From: Lysinibacillus sp. OF-1
GTDB taxonomy: Bacteria > Bacillota > Bacilli > Bacillales_A > Planococcaceae
Assembly: GCF_028356935.1 (NCBI RefSeq)
Contig: NZ_CP102798.1
Location: 2,542,001 to 2,606,000, forward strand
Direction: 5' to 3'
DNA: 64,000 nucleotides
A model generated the notes under the pieces. It saw only the letters and a list, made by a program, of their open reading frames with translations. It had not been told where the DNA came from and searched no databases. Of this stretch, positions 35,501 to 44,143 are shown piece after piece (the stretch's first letter is position 1; every line of letters starts with the position of its first letter). A program made the translations under genes and the position numbers.

Positions 35501-36429
35501 GGCGCAATTCCTTTAATACCAAATTCGTTAGCGCCGATTGCTGCAATTGTTCCAGCAACATGTGTACCATGAGAAGTATAGAACGAGCTTCCTTTTTCAT
35601 TAAATTCAGGTGTCCCGACTGGACGCTCTGAAGGTAATGTTTCCGATGCATCGTTATCTGCTCGAGGCTTCGTGTAAGTAGAAGAATTTGGAATAAAGTT
35701 TTTTCCGCCTTTATAAATTCCAGCAAACTCCGGGTGATCTGCATCAATACCAGTATCTAATACTGCTACTTTTATTCCTTGTCCTTCAATTCCTTCCTTC
35801 CAAAGCTGTTCGATACCAAGGAAAGAATTACTTGTATTCATTTGAGCTTCTACTGAATCTTTCTTCATAAGTTCCGATGATTTCATCGTATTATCTTCTG
35901 ATGCGTAAACAATTGCATCAGGTTCAATTAATGTAATTCCATCAACTGTAAGCAGTTTTGGGAGATCCTTTGCCTTCACAGTTGCTGCAAAACCGTTTAA
36001 AACAGTATCAAATGTGTAACCTTGAGTCATCTCCACATTTTTAATAGCTAACTCTTTTTTAACTTCTGCTTGTTGTACTTTTACATTGGAACGAACTTCT
36101 TTTGCTTGGGCATTAGAGAATTTTCGGCCTTTGACTTCACTTATTCCTTGCTCTAATGCAACAGGCTTTTCGGATAAATGAACGATGACTGCAACCTTTT
36201 GATTGCCTGATACATTTTCTAAGCTTTCATGGAGGGTTGGACCATCTTTAGACAAGCTTAGCTGTTCAGCAATAGCCGCCTTTAGTTGAATTATACTTTC
36301 ACTTTGACTATCTTGCTTGAATGGTTTCGATTCTTCAGCACTAGCACTCGACAATGGAACTAATAGAGAAAGCACCATAACGAAAACTAGAATACTACTT
36401 AAAAACTTCATAAACTTAAAATTTTTCAA
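32536..36429 (-). CDS. Large Vpr-like subtilisin protease with Big2 domains and (GN)n tail
   Basis: A 1297-aa secreted serine protease (peptidase S8). Signal peptide 1-30; inhibitor I9 propeptide about 65-175; catalytic Asp225 (VLDTGID), His287 (SHGTHVAG), oxyanion Asn381 (ATGNSGP) and Ser613 (GTSMATPH); a protease-associated insert about 440-545; accessory beta domains to about 1040; two Ig-like Big2 domains about 1040-1195; then DN followed by about 42 Gly-Asn pairs and a short HIIMKSPWMIYS end. Start is TTG at 36429, nine bases after AGGAGG. It likely degrades extracellular protein. No wall-anchor motif is seen. Confidence 0.92.
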   Translation of the reverse strand: MKNFKFMKFLSSILVFVMVLSLLVPLSSASAEESKPFKQDSQSESIIQLKAAIAEQLSLSKDGPTLHESLENVSGNQKVAVIVHLSEKPVALEQGISEVKGRKFSNAQAKEVRSNVKVQQAEVKKELAIKNVEMTQGYTFDTVLNGFAATVKAKDLPKLLTVDGITLIEPDAIVYASEDNTMKSSELMKKDSVEAQMNTSNSFLGIEQLWKEGIEGQGIKVAVLDTGIDADHPEFAGIYKGGKNFIPNSSTYTKPRADNDASETLPSERPVGTPEFNEKGSSFYTSHGTHVAGTIAAIGANEFGIKGIAPKVDLYAYRVLGAYGSGATSGIVKAIETAVKEKMDVINLSLGGGANSETDAGSFAINNAMMAGTIGVVATGNSGPNRGTMGTPATARLGIAVGNTTNPETMYNGEVNVTVGNYNLTKQLPLMGTTFGKDVAKQLQGEFDLVAVPGNGEVKDFEGIDVEGKVALISRGGIAFVDKIANAKANGAVATIIHNFAGGTNAPDISGTFLGDSFEFLPTFDMSQTDGNAIRAALAGGTGKVSFSKFASTKTLGDEVNSSSSRGPSTPNFDIKPDVSAPGTNIMSTIPMYKKDFPDADYGEAYGRKTGTSMATPHIAGIVALVKQANPSWNAFDVKVALSNTAQVLDTTKYDVFSQGAGRVNAYAAAHPEILAYALDSAILDGTGAVTENLKGTVTFGPQSLKDQDISVTKQVLVKDIKGNGGNYNVSIDVTKTFGDATVTVDQPTFNLVGEQVLNITLTASQATAPNGSEILGYIYINGGSTEISLPFAADLGGEAVTEIKDYKITETDLSFNGDGVKDSAVLSFTLTGDVTTNYIELWDIMNPEGGEYEDGYIGYLHAGTALGKGSYTLNVGGQYKPWGSEPATTIPDGLYTIDFTGLAASGAVSDYVGPIVVKTTKPEITGSVANGVATGQVTDKYIDYNEELDLYDLNYNLNDKLKASYISTINGEVQAPVPFELNQDGSFTFPVTAETNAVSVKITDAAGNVGEAKIYENEVVTALSVNPTELDLKAGETAQLTVTETSTPAKGDATEEDVTTKATYVVGDENIATVANGLVTAVGEGTTTITISYGDNKVTVNVTVKAPVVEVVTLEIDQSQVETSIGKEVAVKITEVTTFDGKTTEKDVTKLATYEVANDKIATVKAGVVKGKGQGNTTITVTYGEHTLTFGVFVKQGDDNGNGNGNGNGNGNGNGNGNGNGNGNGNGNGNGNGNGNGNGNGNGNGNGNGNGNGNGNGNGNGNGNGNGNGNGNGNGNGNGNGNGNHIIMKSPWMIYS
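32575..32832. repeat. Hexanucleotide repeat coding for (Gly-Asn)n
   Basis: About 42 consecutive 6-bp units, mostly GGAAAC or GGAAAT on the minus strand (GTTTCC/ATTTCC as written), with a few GGTAAT variants near the 5' side. In frame it encodes the Gly-Asn tail of the protease. Being a multiple of three, copy-number changes keep the frame. Confidence 0.95.
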
Positions 36430-36457
36430 ATCTCATTTCCTCCTCTTCCTTTAATTG

Positions 36458-36480
36458 TCACACTTTTCAGTTTAGTGTGA
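36458..36480. promoter_or_regulatory. Inverted repeat upstream of the protease gene
   Basis: TCACACT (36458-36464) and AGTGTGA (36474-36480) are perfect arms 9 bp apart, 29 bp before the start codon; possibly an operator for a protease regulator. Confidence 0.4.
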
Positions 36481-36955
36481 TATTTCCAATTTATCACAAT
36501 GGAACTAATTCGAGAATCGGAATATTTAAATATTCTGAAATATTGATAATTTGTATCAATTTATGAAAAATAGATTAAATCTATTTTCCTAGTAATTGTA
36601 TAAAAAACAGAACTTTCAAACCATAAATAACTCACAGTAATTCATAATATTTCCAATTAACCCCATCAAGGCATCAGTGGCAGATACAGTCAGTGATGTA
36701 GTTGCTTATAGAAAATTAGGAGGGCTGTAAAAGGAGGGATTGGAAGGGTCGGTTTATATGTAATCTAGGAAATTAAAATAGCCAGCGACTGTTTTAAAAA
36801 GGCCGCCTGCTAATAGATTGTGGATCAAGTGCATCAGTTTTACAGTAATAAGAACGGTATTTTGTTTATCTAGATTCCTTCTATGCCCTATAAGAGCAGT
36901 GTAAATTTCATGATTGGATAGGTGAATCATAGAAGAGGTGTATAGGTAAAAAAAG
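36481..36955. other. Intergenic region, nothing supported
   Basis: No gene could be supported. A short plus-strand frame near 36660-36730 (IKASVADTVSDVVAYRKLGGL, stop) looks like the end of a coding relic. Confidence 0.4.
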
Positions 36956-37225
36956 AGCAGTTATAATATCCATAGAATACTATAACTACTCCATATAAAA
37001 ACATTCCACATCAATATAAAAAATATCTTTTATGACCTTAGACTCTCGCTGTAAAATGGGCAGCATGGCTAAAATATTGTTTATAGGAAACGTACACCCC
37101 TCTTGCCTTGTAAAGTAAAAGATTCACCTGTTATGTTGATGATTTTTACACACCTTTTTGTAATGGCACCTGATTTCTCTATCTACATCATATGGACGAT
37201 TTGGTGACGCTACCGATTCTTTCCT
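36956..37225 (-). pseudogene. Relic of a second WYL-uvrX operon junction
   Basis: Minus strand, right to left: RHQIVHMM (stop) then EKSGAITKRCVKIINITGES match the stand-alone WYL-like protein at 31826-32047 (HKQLVNMMY, AKDGSITKRRVKVIKIVGDS), with the Tyr codon turned into a stop. Beyond frameshifts comes IKDIFYIDVECFY, resembling the UvrX N-terminus IMCIDMRCFY. So the 5' half of a uvrX operon decayed here. The WYL part is clear; the uvrX part is less certain. Confidence 0.6.
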
Positions 37226-37449
37226 GTTGAACGCCCCTTTACAGCTCTGCATATGCCTTTTACACATTTACAATACTTTATATAAAAAGAACAAATATCT
37301 ACTTTTCTTTACACGTACATACATTCTTAATTAGAGGTGGTAATTTTAGCTAATTTTTAAAAAGATACGTTCCGTAGCTGCTCTCTAGGCATCTGTGTAA
37401 GCCTATATGCTGTTGAAACATAATCTATGATGATGAATATCCCACTTTC

Positions 37450-38130
37450 ATGAGAAAGGATGTAAGTATTAGCTCAAATATCGACTATACCTCTCCCTCT
37501 ACAGAATTCACTTTTGATGTTAATAAAAGTACGCTTTTTAAAAAGGATTCACAAAATTACATTAATATTCTTAGTGTGGAACAATTAAATACAGTAGAAA
37601 ATACATCTTTACTCGATATTTTTTTGAGTAAAGAAAATATCGTTGAGCCACACTACCATCAAAATGCCGCTGAGCTCGTCTATTGTATCGCTGGGGCAGC
37701 GACGGTTTCCATCTTGAATCCCTTTACAAAGAAAATACAAAACTATCCCATTAGACCTGGGCAAGTTGCCAATATACCGCAGGGCTGGTGGCATTATGAA
37801 ATAGCAACAGAAGATAATACTCATTTACTTGCGATTTTTGATGCACCAACGCCAGAGGTCATTTTAGGTTCCGATATCTTGAAATTTACACCAGCAAATA
37901 TTATGGCGCATACGTATTGTTTAGATGAAGAACAATGGAAGAAAACAATTGCACCGATTGTTCCATCCACTTATATCGGACCACCAAAAGGCTGTCATCG
38001 TGTCCAGTCAGCAACCGATCAAACTCCGTCAAAACAAACAATGCCGCAGCACTACATGAAGCCATGTCCATACCCTTATCCATATCGCTACCCTAATCCT
38101 CACATGTCTCCTTATGGCACCTATTATTAA
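37450..38130 (+). CDS. Cupin-domain protein, probable spore coat protein
   Basis: A 226-aa protein with one cupin barrel at about residues 45-150. Metal-binding motif 1 is PHYHQNAAELVYCIAG and motif 2 is PQGWWHYE, like bacterial oxalate decarboxylase or coat cupins. The last 30 residues are rich in Pro and Tyr (KPCPYPYPYRYPNPHM), typical of cross-linked spore coat proteins. The ATG at 37450 lacks a clear ribosome binding site, so the start may be off by a few codons. Single gene. Catalysis is not proven. Confidence 0.75.
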   Translation: MRKDVSISSNIDYTSPSTEFTFDVNKSTLFKKDSQNYINILSVEQLNTVENTSLLDIFLSKENIVEPHYHQNAAELVYCIAGAATVSILNPFTKKIQNYPIRPGQVANIPQGWWHYEIATEDNTHLLAIFDAPTPEVILGSDILKFTPANIMAHTYCLDEEQWKKTIAPIVPSTYIGPPKGCHRVQSATDQTPSKQTMPQHYMKPCPYPYPYRYPNPHMSPYGTYY

Positions 38131-38225
38131 AGGCTCGTTAGTAAACTTTTATTGTAAAAGATGAATAGAATGTCATTTCCTGTCCATCCTAATCTTAGAT
38201 AAACTAAGAGTTAGGAAGTGCCATA

Positions 38226-38702
38226 ATGATAAAGGACAATCTAGCATCGTTACAATTTAAGGAAATTTTCAAGCTTTGGTCACAGCTTGGTGTCAATCAA
38301 AGCTATATTGCTTCAAGCCATGCCTTTTTTAAGCATACACGTGATAAACATTTAAAAATCATGATCTTGGAGTTTATTCAATGTTTAAAAGAGGAAAATA
38401 AGCAGTTGACATTATTATTAAAGGAAAATGGCATGTTGGCACCCACTACAGCAATCGAGTACAGTAAGATGAAACTAACGGATCTTCGTGGAAAATCGGC
38501 TATTAATGATGGCGAAATTAGTGCTATTTTATCCATGAATATTGCCTCATCTTTAATTGCTGTAAGCCAAGCACTGGATTTGTCAGTAAAAAAGCTCCAC
38601 TTAACTAAATATGGTGAACTTCATATGCGTTATGCACTATTAGGGGCAAAATTGATTGACCTCAGTAAGCGTAAAGGTTGGATAGTAGCACCTCAAAGCT
38701 AA
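38226..38702 (+). CDS. DUF3231 family protein
   Basis: A 158-aa all-helical protein. The pattern of long amphipathic helices and phrases such as FKLWSQLGVNQSYIASSHAF and MRYALLGAKLIDLSKRKGWI fits one half of the DUF3231 family, which resembles four-helix bundles of spore coat protein F and ferritin-like proteins. It ends at a strong terminator shared with the Ca2+ ATPase. Together with the coat-like cupin before it, a sporulation role is plausible but unproven. Confidence 0.75.
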   Translation: MIKDNLASLQFKEIFKLWSQLGVNQSYIASSHAFFKHTRDKHLKIMILEFIQCLKEENKQLTLLLKENGMLAPTTAIEYSKMKLTDLRGKSAINDGEISAILSMNIASSLIAVSQALDLSVKKLHLTKYGELHMRYALLGAKLIDLSKRKGWIVAPQS

Positions 38703-38742
38703 AAAGAAGCATCCGTTTTATCTAACGGAAGCTTCTTTTTTG
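38701..38742. terminator. Bidirectional terminator
   Basis: AAAAAGAAGC / GCTTCTTTTT with inner CCGTT/AACGG, between convergent genes. Confidence 0.8.
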
Positions 38743-38747
38743 ACCTA

Positions 38748-41354
38748 CTATCGATTTCTCACGAACAGTAGCTTATACCATTGGTTCACTAGGAATGGTA
38801 ATACCGATAAGCTATAAATAAAGCCTAGCTGAGCTGTCGTTAATGGAGCTACCTCAAAAACTGTTGTGAGCATTGGCATAAACAAGACAATGTGTAAGCT
38901 AAATACACCGATGATAAAGGCAAGCCAAGTATATTTATTCGAAAATACGCCAATAGCAAAGATTGATTGTTTGGATCTGGAGTTAAAGCCATGCACTAAT
39001 CTTGATAGGCATAATGTGGTAAAGGCCATTGTGCTGGCTGTTAACGTATCACCTGTCGATAAACCGATTTGAAACGCAATAATGGTGGAAATGGCGATTA
39101 ATATACCTTCAAGCACTACTTGTGTTGTAAAGGCTTTATTTAATAAAGGAGTATGGATATTTCTAGGCTTGTCCTTCATTGTTTTCTTATTATTTGGCTC
39201 TAAACCGATTGCGATTGCTGGTAGACTATCTGTCAATAGGTTAATGAATAATAGATGCACAGGTGCAAAAGGAACAGGTAAGCCTAAAACAGTGGCATAT
39301 AACACGACAAAAATAGCACCCGCATTTCCTGATAATAAAAACAGAATCGCATTTTTAATATTCGTATAGATGCTACGACCATTGGCAATTGCCTTGACAA
39401 TCGTCGAAAAATTATCATCAGTTAAAATCATGGACGAGGCATCTTTCGCAACCTCTGTGCCTGTCACGCCCATTGCTACACCAATATCGGCTTGTTTCAG
39501 GGCTGGCCCATCATTGACACCATCCCCTGTCATGGCGACAACATGCCCTTTATCCTGCCAGGCTTTGACAATTCGAATTTTTTGTGCTGGTGTAACACGA
39601 GCATACACAGAATAATCATGTATTTTTTCTTGTAGCTCTTGATCGGTTAAACCTTCGAGTGCATGTCCTTCTATAGCTTCTGCTGGATTTTGTAAAATAC
39701 CAATTTGTTGAGCGATAGCTGTTGCTGTAATTTTATGGTCCCCTGTAATCATGACGGGCTTAATACCTGCTTTTATACAGCTTTCCACAGCCTCTTTCGA
39801 CTCTTTTCTTGGAGGGTCCATCATCGCTACTAAGCCAACAAAGATTAAATCTCGTTCAGCTCTTGTATCGACTTTTTGTAGAGGCAATACCTCCTTATAA
39901 GCAATAGCTAACACCCTTAAACCATTCATAGAAAAATCACGATTCACTGCTTCAATTTTCTGGCGATGCTGCGCAGTCATCTCAAAAATACCAGTTGTTG
40001 TTTTGATTCGTGTCACTTTTGGTAAAAGTACATCTAAAGCCCCTTTAGTAATCATGATAGGTTGCTTGTCCATCTGATTAACAGTACTCATGAGCTTTCT
40101 CGCTGAATCAAATGGAATTTCAGCCAGTCGAGGATATTGCTCGCGAACTGTCAATTCATCTAAACCATATTGTTTCCCTAATTTCACGAGGGCAATTTCT
40201 GTAGGGTCACCAATTTCTTTTTGCTCACGCTCGACAGCGTCACTACATAGAAGCGCTTTTACCATCAGCTCTTTTTCCACTGGGTTCGTTGGATTCAGCC
40301 AATCGTGTGGAATCTTTTTCTGGTCGACGAAAACTTCCTGTACGACCATTTTATTTTCGGTTAAGGTACCCGTTTTATCAGAGCAAATAACCGATACACT
40401 TCCTAAGCTTTCAACAGCATAAAGCTTGCGGATGATCGCATTTTCCTTCGCCATTTTCTGGGTGCCAAAAGCTAATACAATGGTCACAATGGAGCTCAAT
40501 GCCTCTGGGATCGCTGCAACAGCAAGGGATACAGCAAACATAAAGGATTCCACTAAGGCCCTTCCTCGAATAAGGTCAATCGTAAAAATAGCTAAACAAA
40601 TTAGGGTAATGCCTAGTGCTAATTTTTCACCGAATTGATCAAGACTAATTTGTAATGGTGTTTTCTTCTCCTTGGCCGTATCGAGTAAATTCGCAATTTT
40701 TCCGATTTCGGTCTGCATCCCGATCGCAGTAACCATCACGATGCCACGTCCATTAGTCACAAAGCTTCCTGAATACACCATATTTTTCTTATCCGCAATC
40801 GTTACATTATTTTTCCGAATAGGGTCCGTACTTTTTGCTACAGCAATCGATTCGCCTGTGAGCGAGCTTTCATTGATGTGTAAATTATGGCTTTCCAGTA
40901 GCCTGCCATCCGCATTGATGTAGTCGCCTGCCTCCAACATCAGAAGATCGCCTACCACAATTTCTTCAGAAGAAATCTCCACTAGTTGATGATTACGCAT
41001 GACTTTGGCAATCGGAGAGGTCAATGCTTTCAGATTATCTAGTGACTGCTCTGCCTTCACATGCTGCACCGTGCCTAAAATAGCATTTAAAATGACCACG
41101 ATCATAATCACAATGGTGCTTCCCACTTCTCCTAGTAGAAAGGAAACGAAGGCCGCAACGAGTAAAATAATGACCAATAAATCTTTAAATTGACCCATGA
41201 AAACAGCCCATGTACTTGTTCTTTTCCCTTCCTCTAATACATTATAGCCATAGATTTGTTGTCTTTTTTTGACGTCATCATCGGTCAAGCCTTGTGTGGT
41301 GACGTTCAATATTTTCATGACTTCAGCAGATGATTGTTGATGATATTCAGTCAT
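38748..41354 (-). CDS. Calcium-transporting P-type ATPase
   Basis: An 868-aa type II P-type ATPase, related to bacterial Ca2+ pumps such as LMCA1/YloB. It pumps Ca2+ out of the cell using ATP. Visible motifs: TGES (actuator), IPEALSSIV (M4 ion site), SDKTGTLTEN (phosphorylated Asp), KGALD (nucleotide binding), TGDGVNDGPALK (hinge) and INLLTDSLPA (M6 ion site). N-terminal and C-terminal cation ATPase domains are complete. ATG at 41354 follows GGAAGGAG; the longer frame is unsupported. Substrate calcium is inferred from the motifs. Confidence 0.9.
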   Translation of the reverse strand: MTEYHQQSSAEVMKILNVTTQGLTDDDVKKRQQIYGYNVLEEGKRTSTWAVFMGQFKDLLVIILLVAAFVSFLLGEVGSTIVIMIVVILNAILGTVQHVKAEQSLDNLKALTSPIAKVMRNHQLVEISSEEIVVGDLLMLEAGDYINADGRLLESHNLHINESSLTGESIAVAKSTDPIRKNNVTIADKKNMVYSGSFVTNGRGIVMVTAIGMQTEIGKIANLLDTAKEKKTPLQISLDQFGEKLALGITLICLAIFTIDLIRGRALVESFMFAVSLAVAAIPEALSSIVTIVLAFGTQKMAKENAIIRKLYAVESLGSVSVICSDKTGTLTENKMVVQEVFVDQKKIPHDWLNPTNPVEKELMVKALLCSDAVEREQKEIGDPTEIALVKLGKQYGLDELTVREQYPRLAEIPFDSARKLMSTVNQMDKQPIMITKGALDVLLPKVTRIKTTTGIFEMTAQHRQKIEAVNRDFSMNGLRVLAIAYKEVLPLQKVDTRAERDLIFVGLVAMMDPPRKESKEAVESCIKAGIKPVMITGDHKITATAIAQQIGILQNPAEAIEGHALEGLTDQELQEKIHDYSVYARVTPAQKIRIVKAWQDKGHVVAMTGDGVNDGPALKQADIGVAMGVTGTEVAKDASSMILTDDNFSTIVKAIANGRSIYTNIKNAILFLLSGNAGAIFVVLYATVLGLPVPFAPVHLLFINLLTDSLPAIAIGLEPNNKKTMKDKPRNIHTPLLNKAFTTQVVLEGILIAISTIIAFQIGLSTGDTLTASTMAFTTLCLSRLVHGFNSRSKQSIFAIGVFSNKYTWLAFIIGVFSLHIVLFMPMLTTVFEVAPLTTAQLGFIYSLSVLPFLVNQWYKLLFVRNR

Positions 41355-41533
41355 TGGGTTCTCCTTCCATTTACAAGATTTGAAGGTTTCCTTTAAAAAG
41401 TAGTATTTACACTTAAATCTCAAACTCCTCAAGTCTGTAAATTCATTAACTACAACAATCTATTCCATAGAGAATTGGAGTATGCTAAGAAACCATAGAG
41501 AATTTAATTTTTGAAACGATTCGAAAATAGATT

Positions 41534-41569
41534 CAAAAAAAGGTATTGGGACGGCTTTCCCAATACCTT
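41534..41569 (-). terminator. Terminator of the purine efflux gene
   Basis: AAGGTATTGGGA (41540-41551) with TCCCAATACCTT (41558-41569); the minus strand continues with a T run. Confidence 0.8.
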
Positions 41570-41585
41570 ACAGGCAGTTGTTCTA

Positions 41586-42776
41586 TTACGAGTTATGATG
41601 TGCTGATGAATAATCTACGTGCTGCTCCTGACCAAGAGGTGCTCTTTTAATAGAGAAGATGGCACAAGCTAATGCACCGAGAACTAGAATCGTACCAAAG
41701 CTTGCTAAGTGCATAACGGACCCTGTCCAAGCAAACATAGCGCCTCCTACTGCTGATCCGATGGAGATCCCGATTTGCAGGGCAGCTGTATTTAAGCTTT
41801 GCTGAATATCAGATGATTGAGGATCTGCCTGAATTAAATAATTTTGTAATGGTGGTGTCAAAGCCCAGCTCAACGCCCCCCATAAAACCGTAAATACTAA
41901 AAACAGTGGCAGGGCAATAACTGTATAAGGAATAGTAAATAACACAATGGCAAAGGCAGAGACGATTAAAATAATAGCCTTGCTTGTGCCAATTTTATCA
42001 CTCACCCAGCCTCCTATAGCGTTCCCGCTAACAGAGGCAATACCGAAAATTAAGTAGCAAATACTAATCCATGAGGCACTCAGATCAAATGCTTCTACTA
42101 AGAATGGTGTTAAATAAGCGTAGAGCATGTAATGACCCGCTAACATAAACAGCGTAGTTAACTGTGCTGTTAGGATTTTCAAATTCGCCAATGATTTGAT
42201 TTGTGCCTTCAGTGGCACTACTTCTCCGATTGGCATTTTTTCAAGCAATAAGGCAATTAAAACCATTGAAATCGTTGACAGGATACTAATACCTAAAAAT
42301 ACAGCACGCCAGCCAAACGCTTCTGTAATAAAAATACCCATTGGCACACCGATTACAAGCGCGGAACTTACGCCCATAAAAACAAGCCCTAATGCTTTGG
42401 CACGGTGGCGGGGCTCTACGATTTTAGTAGTAATCGTTAATGATAATACGATGACTAACGCTGTACTCATCGCTGTGAAAATACGAGCAATTAGCACAAT
42501 GATGAACGTTGTACTAAAGAAGGTCATTAGATTCCCTAACGTGAAAATAAATAAAGAAATAAGGAATAAGCGCTTCCGTTCCACCTTGGCTGTCAAGGAT
42601 AGTAGGACTGGCGCAGAAATCGCATAAACCAGTGCAAAAATTGTGATTAATTGTCCTGCTGTTGCTAATGATACATGTAAATCCTCTGCAATATTTGGCA
42701 GGATTCCACCAACAATTAATTCAACTAACCCTACTGCGAAGGTTGTCACTGCAAGAATATAAACTCTCCAATTCAT
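41586..42776 (-). CDS. pbuE: MFS purine efflux pump, PbuE-like
   Basis: A 396-aa major facilitator with 12 membrane segments, of the DHA1/AraJ branch. N-terminal LAVTTFAVGLVELIVGGILPNIA is typical of PbuE and its relatives, and B. subtilis PbuE has a similar length. PbuE exports purine bases and ribonucleosides. What makes the call strong is the purine riboswitch directly upstream, very similar to the one controlling B. subtilis pbuE. GGGAG lies before the ATG. The gene is monocistronic. Confidence 0.85.
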   Translation of the reverse strand: MNWRVYILAVTTFAVGLVELIVGGILPNIAEDLHVSLATAGQLITIFALVYAISAPVLLSLTAKVERKRLFLISLFIFTLGNLMTFFSTTFIIVLIARIFTAMSTALVIVLSLTITTKIVEPRHRAKALGLVFMGVSSALVIGVPMGIFITEAFGWRAVFLGISILSTISMVLIALLLEKMPIGEVVPLKAQIKSLANLKILTAQLTTLFMLAGHYMLYAYLTPFLVEAFDLSASWISICYLIFGIASVSGNAIGGWVSDKIGTSKAIILIVSAFAIVLFTIPYTVIALPLFLVFTVLWGALSWALTPPLQNYLIQADPQSSDIQQSLNTAALQIGISIGSAVGGAMFAWTGSVMHLASFGTILVLGALACAIFSIKRAPLGQEQHVDYSSAHHNS

Positions 42777-42832
42777 CGTAATCTCCCTTTCATTACACTT
42801 CCATTTTTATAGGAGATTCTTTTAAAACATAA

Positions 42833-42880
42833 TAAAAAAATCCTGACTACAAAAATGAAGCAAAGTTTTGTAGTCAGGAT
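42833..42880 (-). terminator. Riboswitch expression platform (terminator)
   Basis: Stem formed by 42865-42880 with 42840-42855, followed by seven T on the minus strand. Its 5' arm is the 3' part of the aptamer (P3 and P1), so purine binding should prevent termination and turn the gene on. Confidence 0.8.
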
Positions 42881-42935
42881 TTTATGGTTCCTGGTAGAGA
42901 CCCTCAATCCATATTATTGAGGTTATACAGATCAA
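42864..42935 (-). ncRNA. Purine riboswitch aptamer upstream of pbuE
   Basis: Minus strand shows the conserved purine aptamer: TATAACCTC, P2 CCTCAAT/ATTGAGG with loop ATATGG, junction GTCTCTACC, and P3 CAGGA/TCCTG with loop ACCATAAAA. Loop GG/CC pairs for loop-loop contact are kept. The J3/1 specificity base is C (42873), in CTGACTAC, whereas the B. subtilis pbuE adenine switch has T. By the established rule C means guanine-type binding. P1 looks short, about four contiguous pairs. Confidence 0.85.
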
Positions 42936-43110
42936 ATATTTACTTTAGCTATAGTAGCACATCAAAATTTCATTGACAATAGATTTTTTTCATAGAATGA
43001 ACGCCATCATAAAACCGTGGAATCGAGAGAAAATTTTGAATTTCTGCTTATATTTCGACGAATTTGACCATACATATTAACATACAATAACTATTTTAAG
43101 AGGTGATTGT

Positions 43111-43314
43111 TTGCGCATAGTAGGATTTGTTTGCTATTTTTTAATACTATTTTATGGCGTAGAATTAGTAGTAGAAGAGTTCACGATTGAAGAACCAGCA
43201 ATCCATTCTCCAGCAAAAAGTAGGCCGTCGCCCATTAAAGAAACCGTTGAAAACTCAAGAATTTGTGTCTATTATCCCACGTATAAAAGCTGTACAGATT
43301 TACCCCAAAATTAA
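43111..43314 (+). CDS. Small exported or membrane protein, 67 aa
   Basis: TTG start at 43111 after AAGAGGTGAT. One hydrophobic segment at residues 3-20, then a Glu/Pro-rich soluble part with two Cys (RICVYYPTYKSC). It could be a small secreted protein with one disulfide. No family recognised. A terminator overlaps its stop. Confidence 0.6.
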   Translation: MRIVGFVCYFLILFYGVELVVEEFTIEEPAIHSPAKSRPSPIKETVENSRICVYYPTYKSCTDLPQN

Positions 43315-43346
43315 AAAGAGGCTACTCAAGGGAGTGACCTCTTTTT
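43313..43346. terminator. Bidirectional terminator
   Basis: AAAAAGAGG (43313-43321) with CCTCTTTTT (43338-43346) and an inner ACTC/GAGT stem, between convergent genes. Confidence 0.8.
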
Positions 43347-43348
43347 CA

Positions 43349-43909
43349 TCATTTTGAACCAATATGAAAATGGCTAAATGGATATAGTATTAATTTTGAT
43401 TCACCGTAAACTGCATCCTCGGAAATTAAACCATAATGGCGACTATCACTACTTTTTAGGCGATTGTCACCAAGCACAAAAAACATTCCCTTTGGCACTT
43501 CTTGTTCATTCACTAATTGTTCCAACGTAAAGTTTTCCGTAATGCGTAATTGATTAGGATCCTCTGTTTGGCGATTGACATAATCTTCTTTGTACGCTTT
43601 GCCATTGACATACAATACATCATCTTTCATTTCGACTTTATCTCCTGGAAGACCAATTACACGTTTAATATATAACTCATCCTCTACAGGTGATTGGAAA
43701 ACAATTTGATCGAAACGTTCGATTTTACTTGTTTTACTTACAATAATAATATCCTTATCATGATACGTCGGATACATCGATGCTCCCTGCACTTTGATCG
43801 GCGCAAATAAAAATTGCTTACAGCCAAAAACGACAACTGCTGTAATGACAATAATTTTAATGTAGGATAGTATTTCTTTTTTAAAATTAGATGTTTTTTC
43901 CTCTTGCAT
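43349..43909 (-). CDS. Type I signal peptidase
   Basis: A 186-aa membrane-bound serine/lysine peptidase (S26) that removes signal peptides from exported proteins. One N-terminal membrane helix (about residues 15-35). The catalytic Ser is in VQGASMYPT and the Lys in ELYIKRVIGLPGD; the last signature is FVLGDNRLKSSDSRHYG. Length is typical of Bacillus SipS-type enzymes. ATG at 43909 follows GGGGAA; longer frames are possible. Single gene. Confidence 0.92.
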   Translation of the reverse strand: MQEEKTSNFKKEILSYIKIIVITAVVVFGCKQFLFAPIKVQGASMYPTYHDKDIIIVSKTSKIERFDQIVFQSPVEDELYIKRVIGLPGDKVEMKDDVLYVNGKAYKEDYVNRQTEDPNQLRITENFTLEQLVNEQEVPKGMFFVLGDNRLKSSDSRHYGLISEDAVYGESKLILYPFSHFHIGSK

Positions 43910-44000
43910 GCTCATTCCCCGATACTGTTTTTTTATATAGTATAACATTTTCTCTATACTATTGACGAATGAATCACATAAATAGTTTCCAATTTATCGA

Positions 44001-44143
44001 CTAAGCTTTCGTATAATTGCGTCCAGATTTTTTCATGCTGACGAGTAAAAATGAACCTGTGATACCTGCTGAAATAACATAAAAAATAGACAAGGCTACA
44101 AGGTAGCATTGTCTAAAAATGAACGTTTTAGTTGTTTGGTCAT
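44001..44143 (-). pseudogene. Frameshifted small membrane protein
   Basis: Its ATG (44141-44143) overlaps the previous stop as TAATG. The frame reads MTKQLKRSFLDNATL and stops, but a two-base shift continues as ALSIFYVISAGITGSFLLVS, a membrane helix, with a charged end and a clean stop at 44001. This looks like a coupled small membrane protein gene broken by one frameshift. Weak evidence. Confidence 0.3.
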
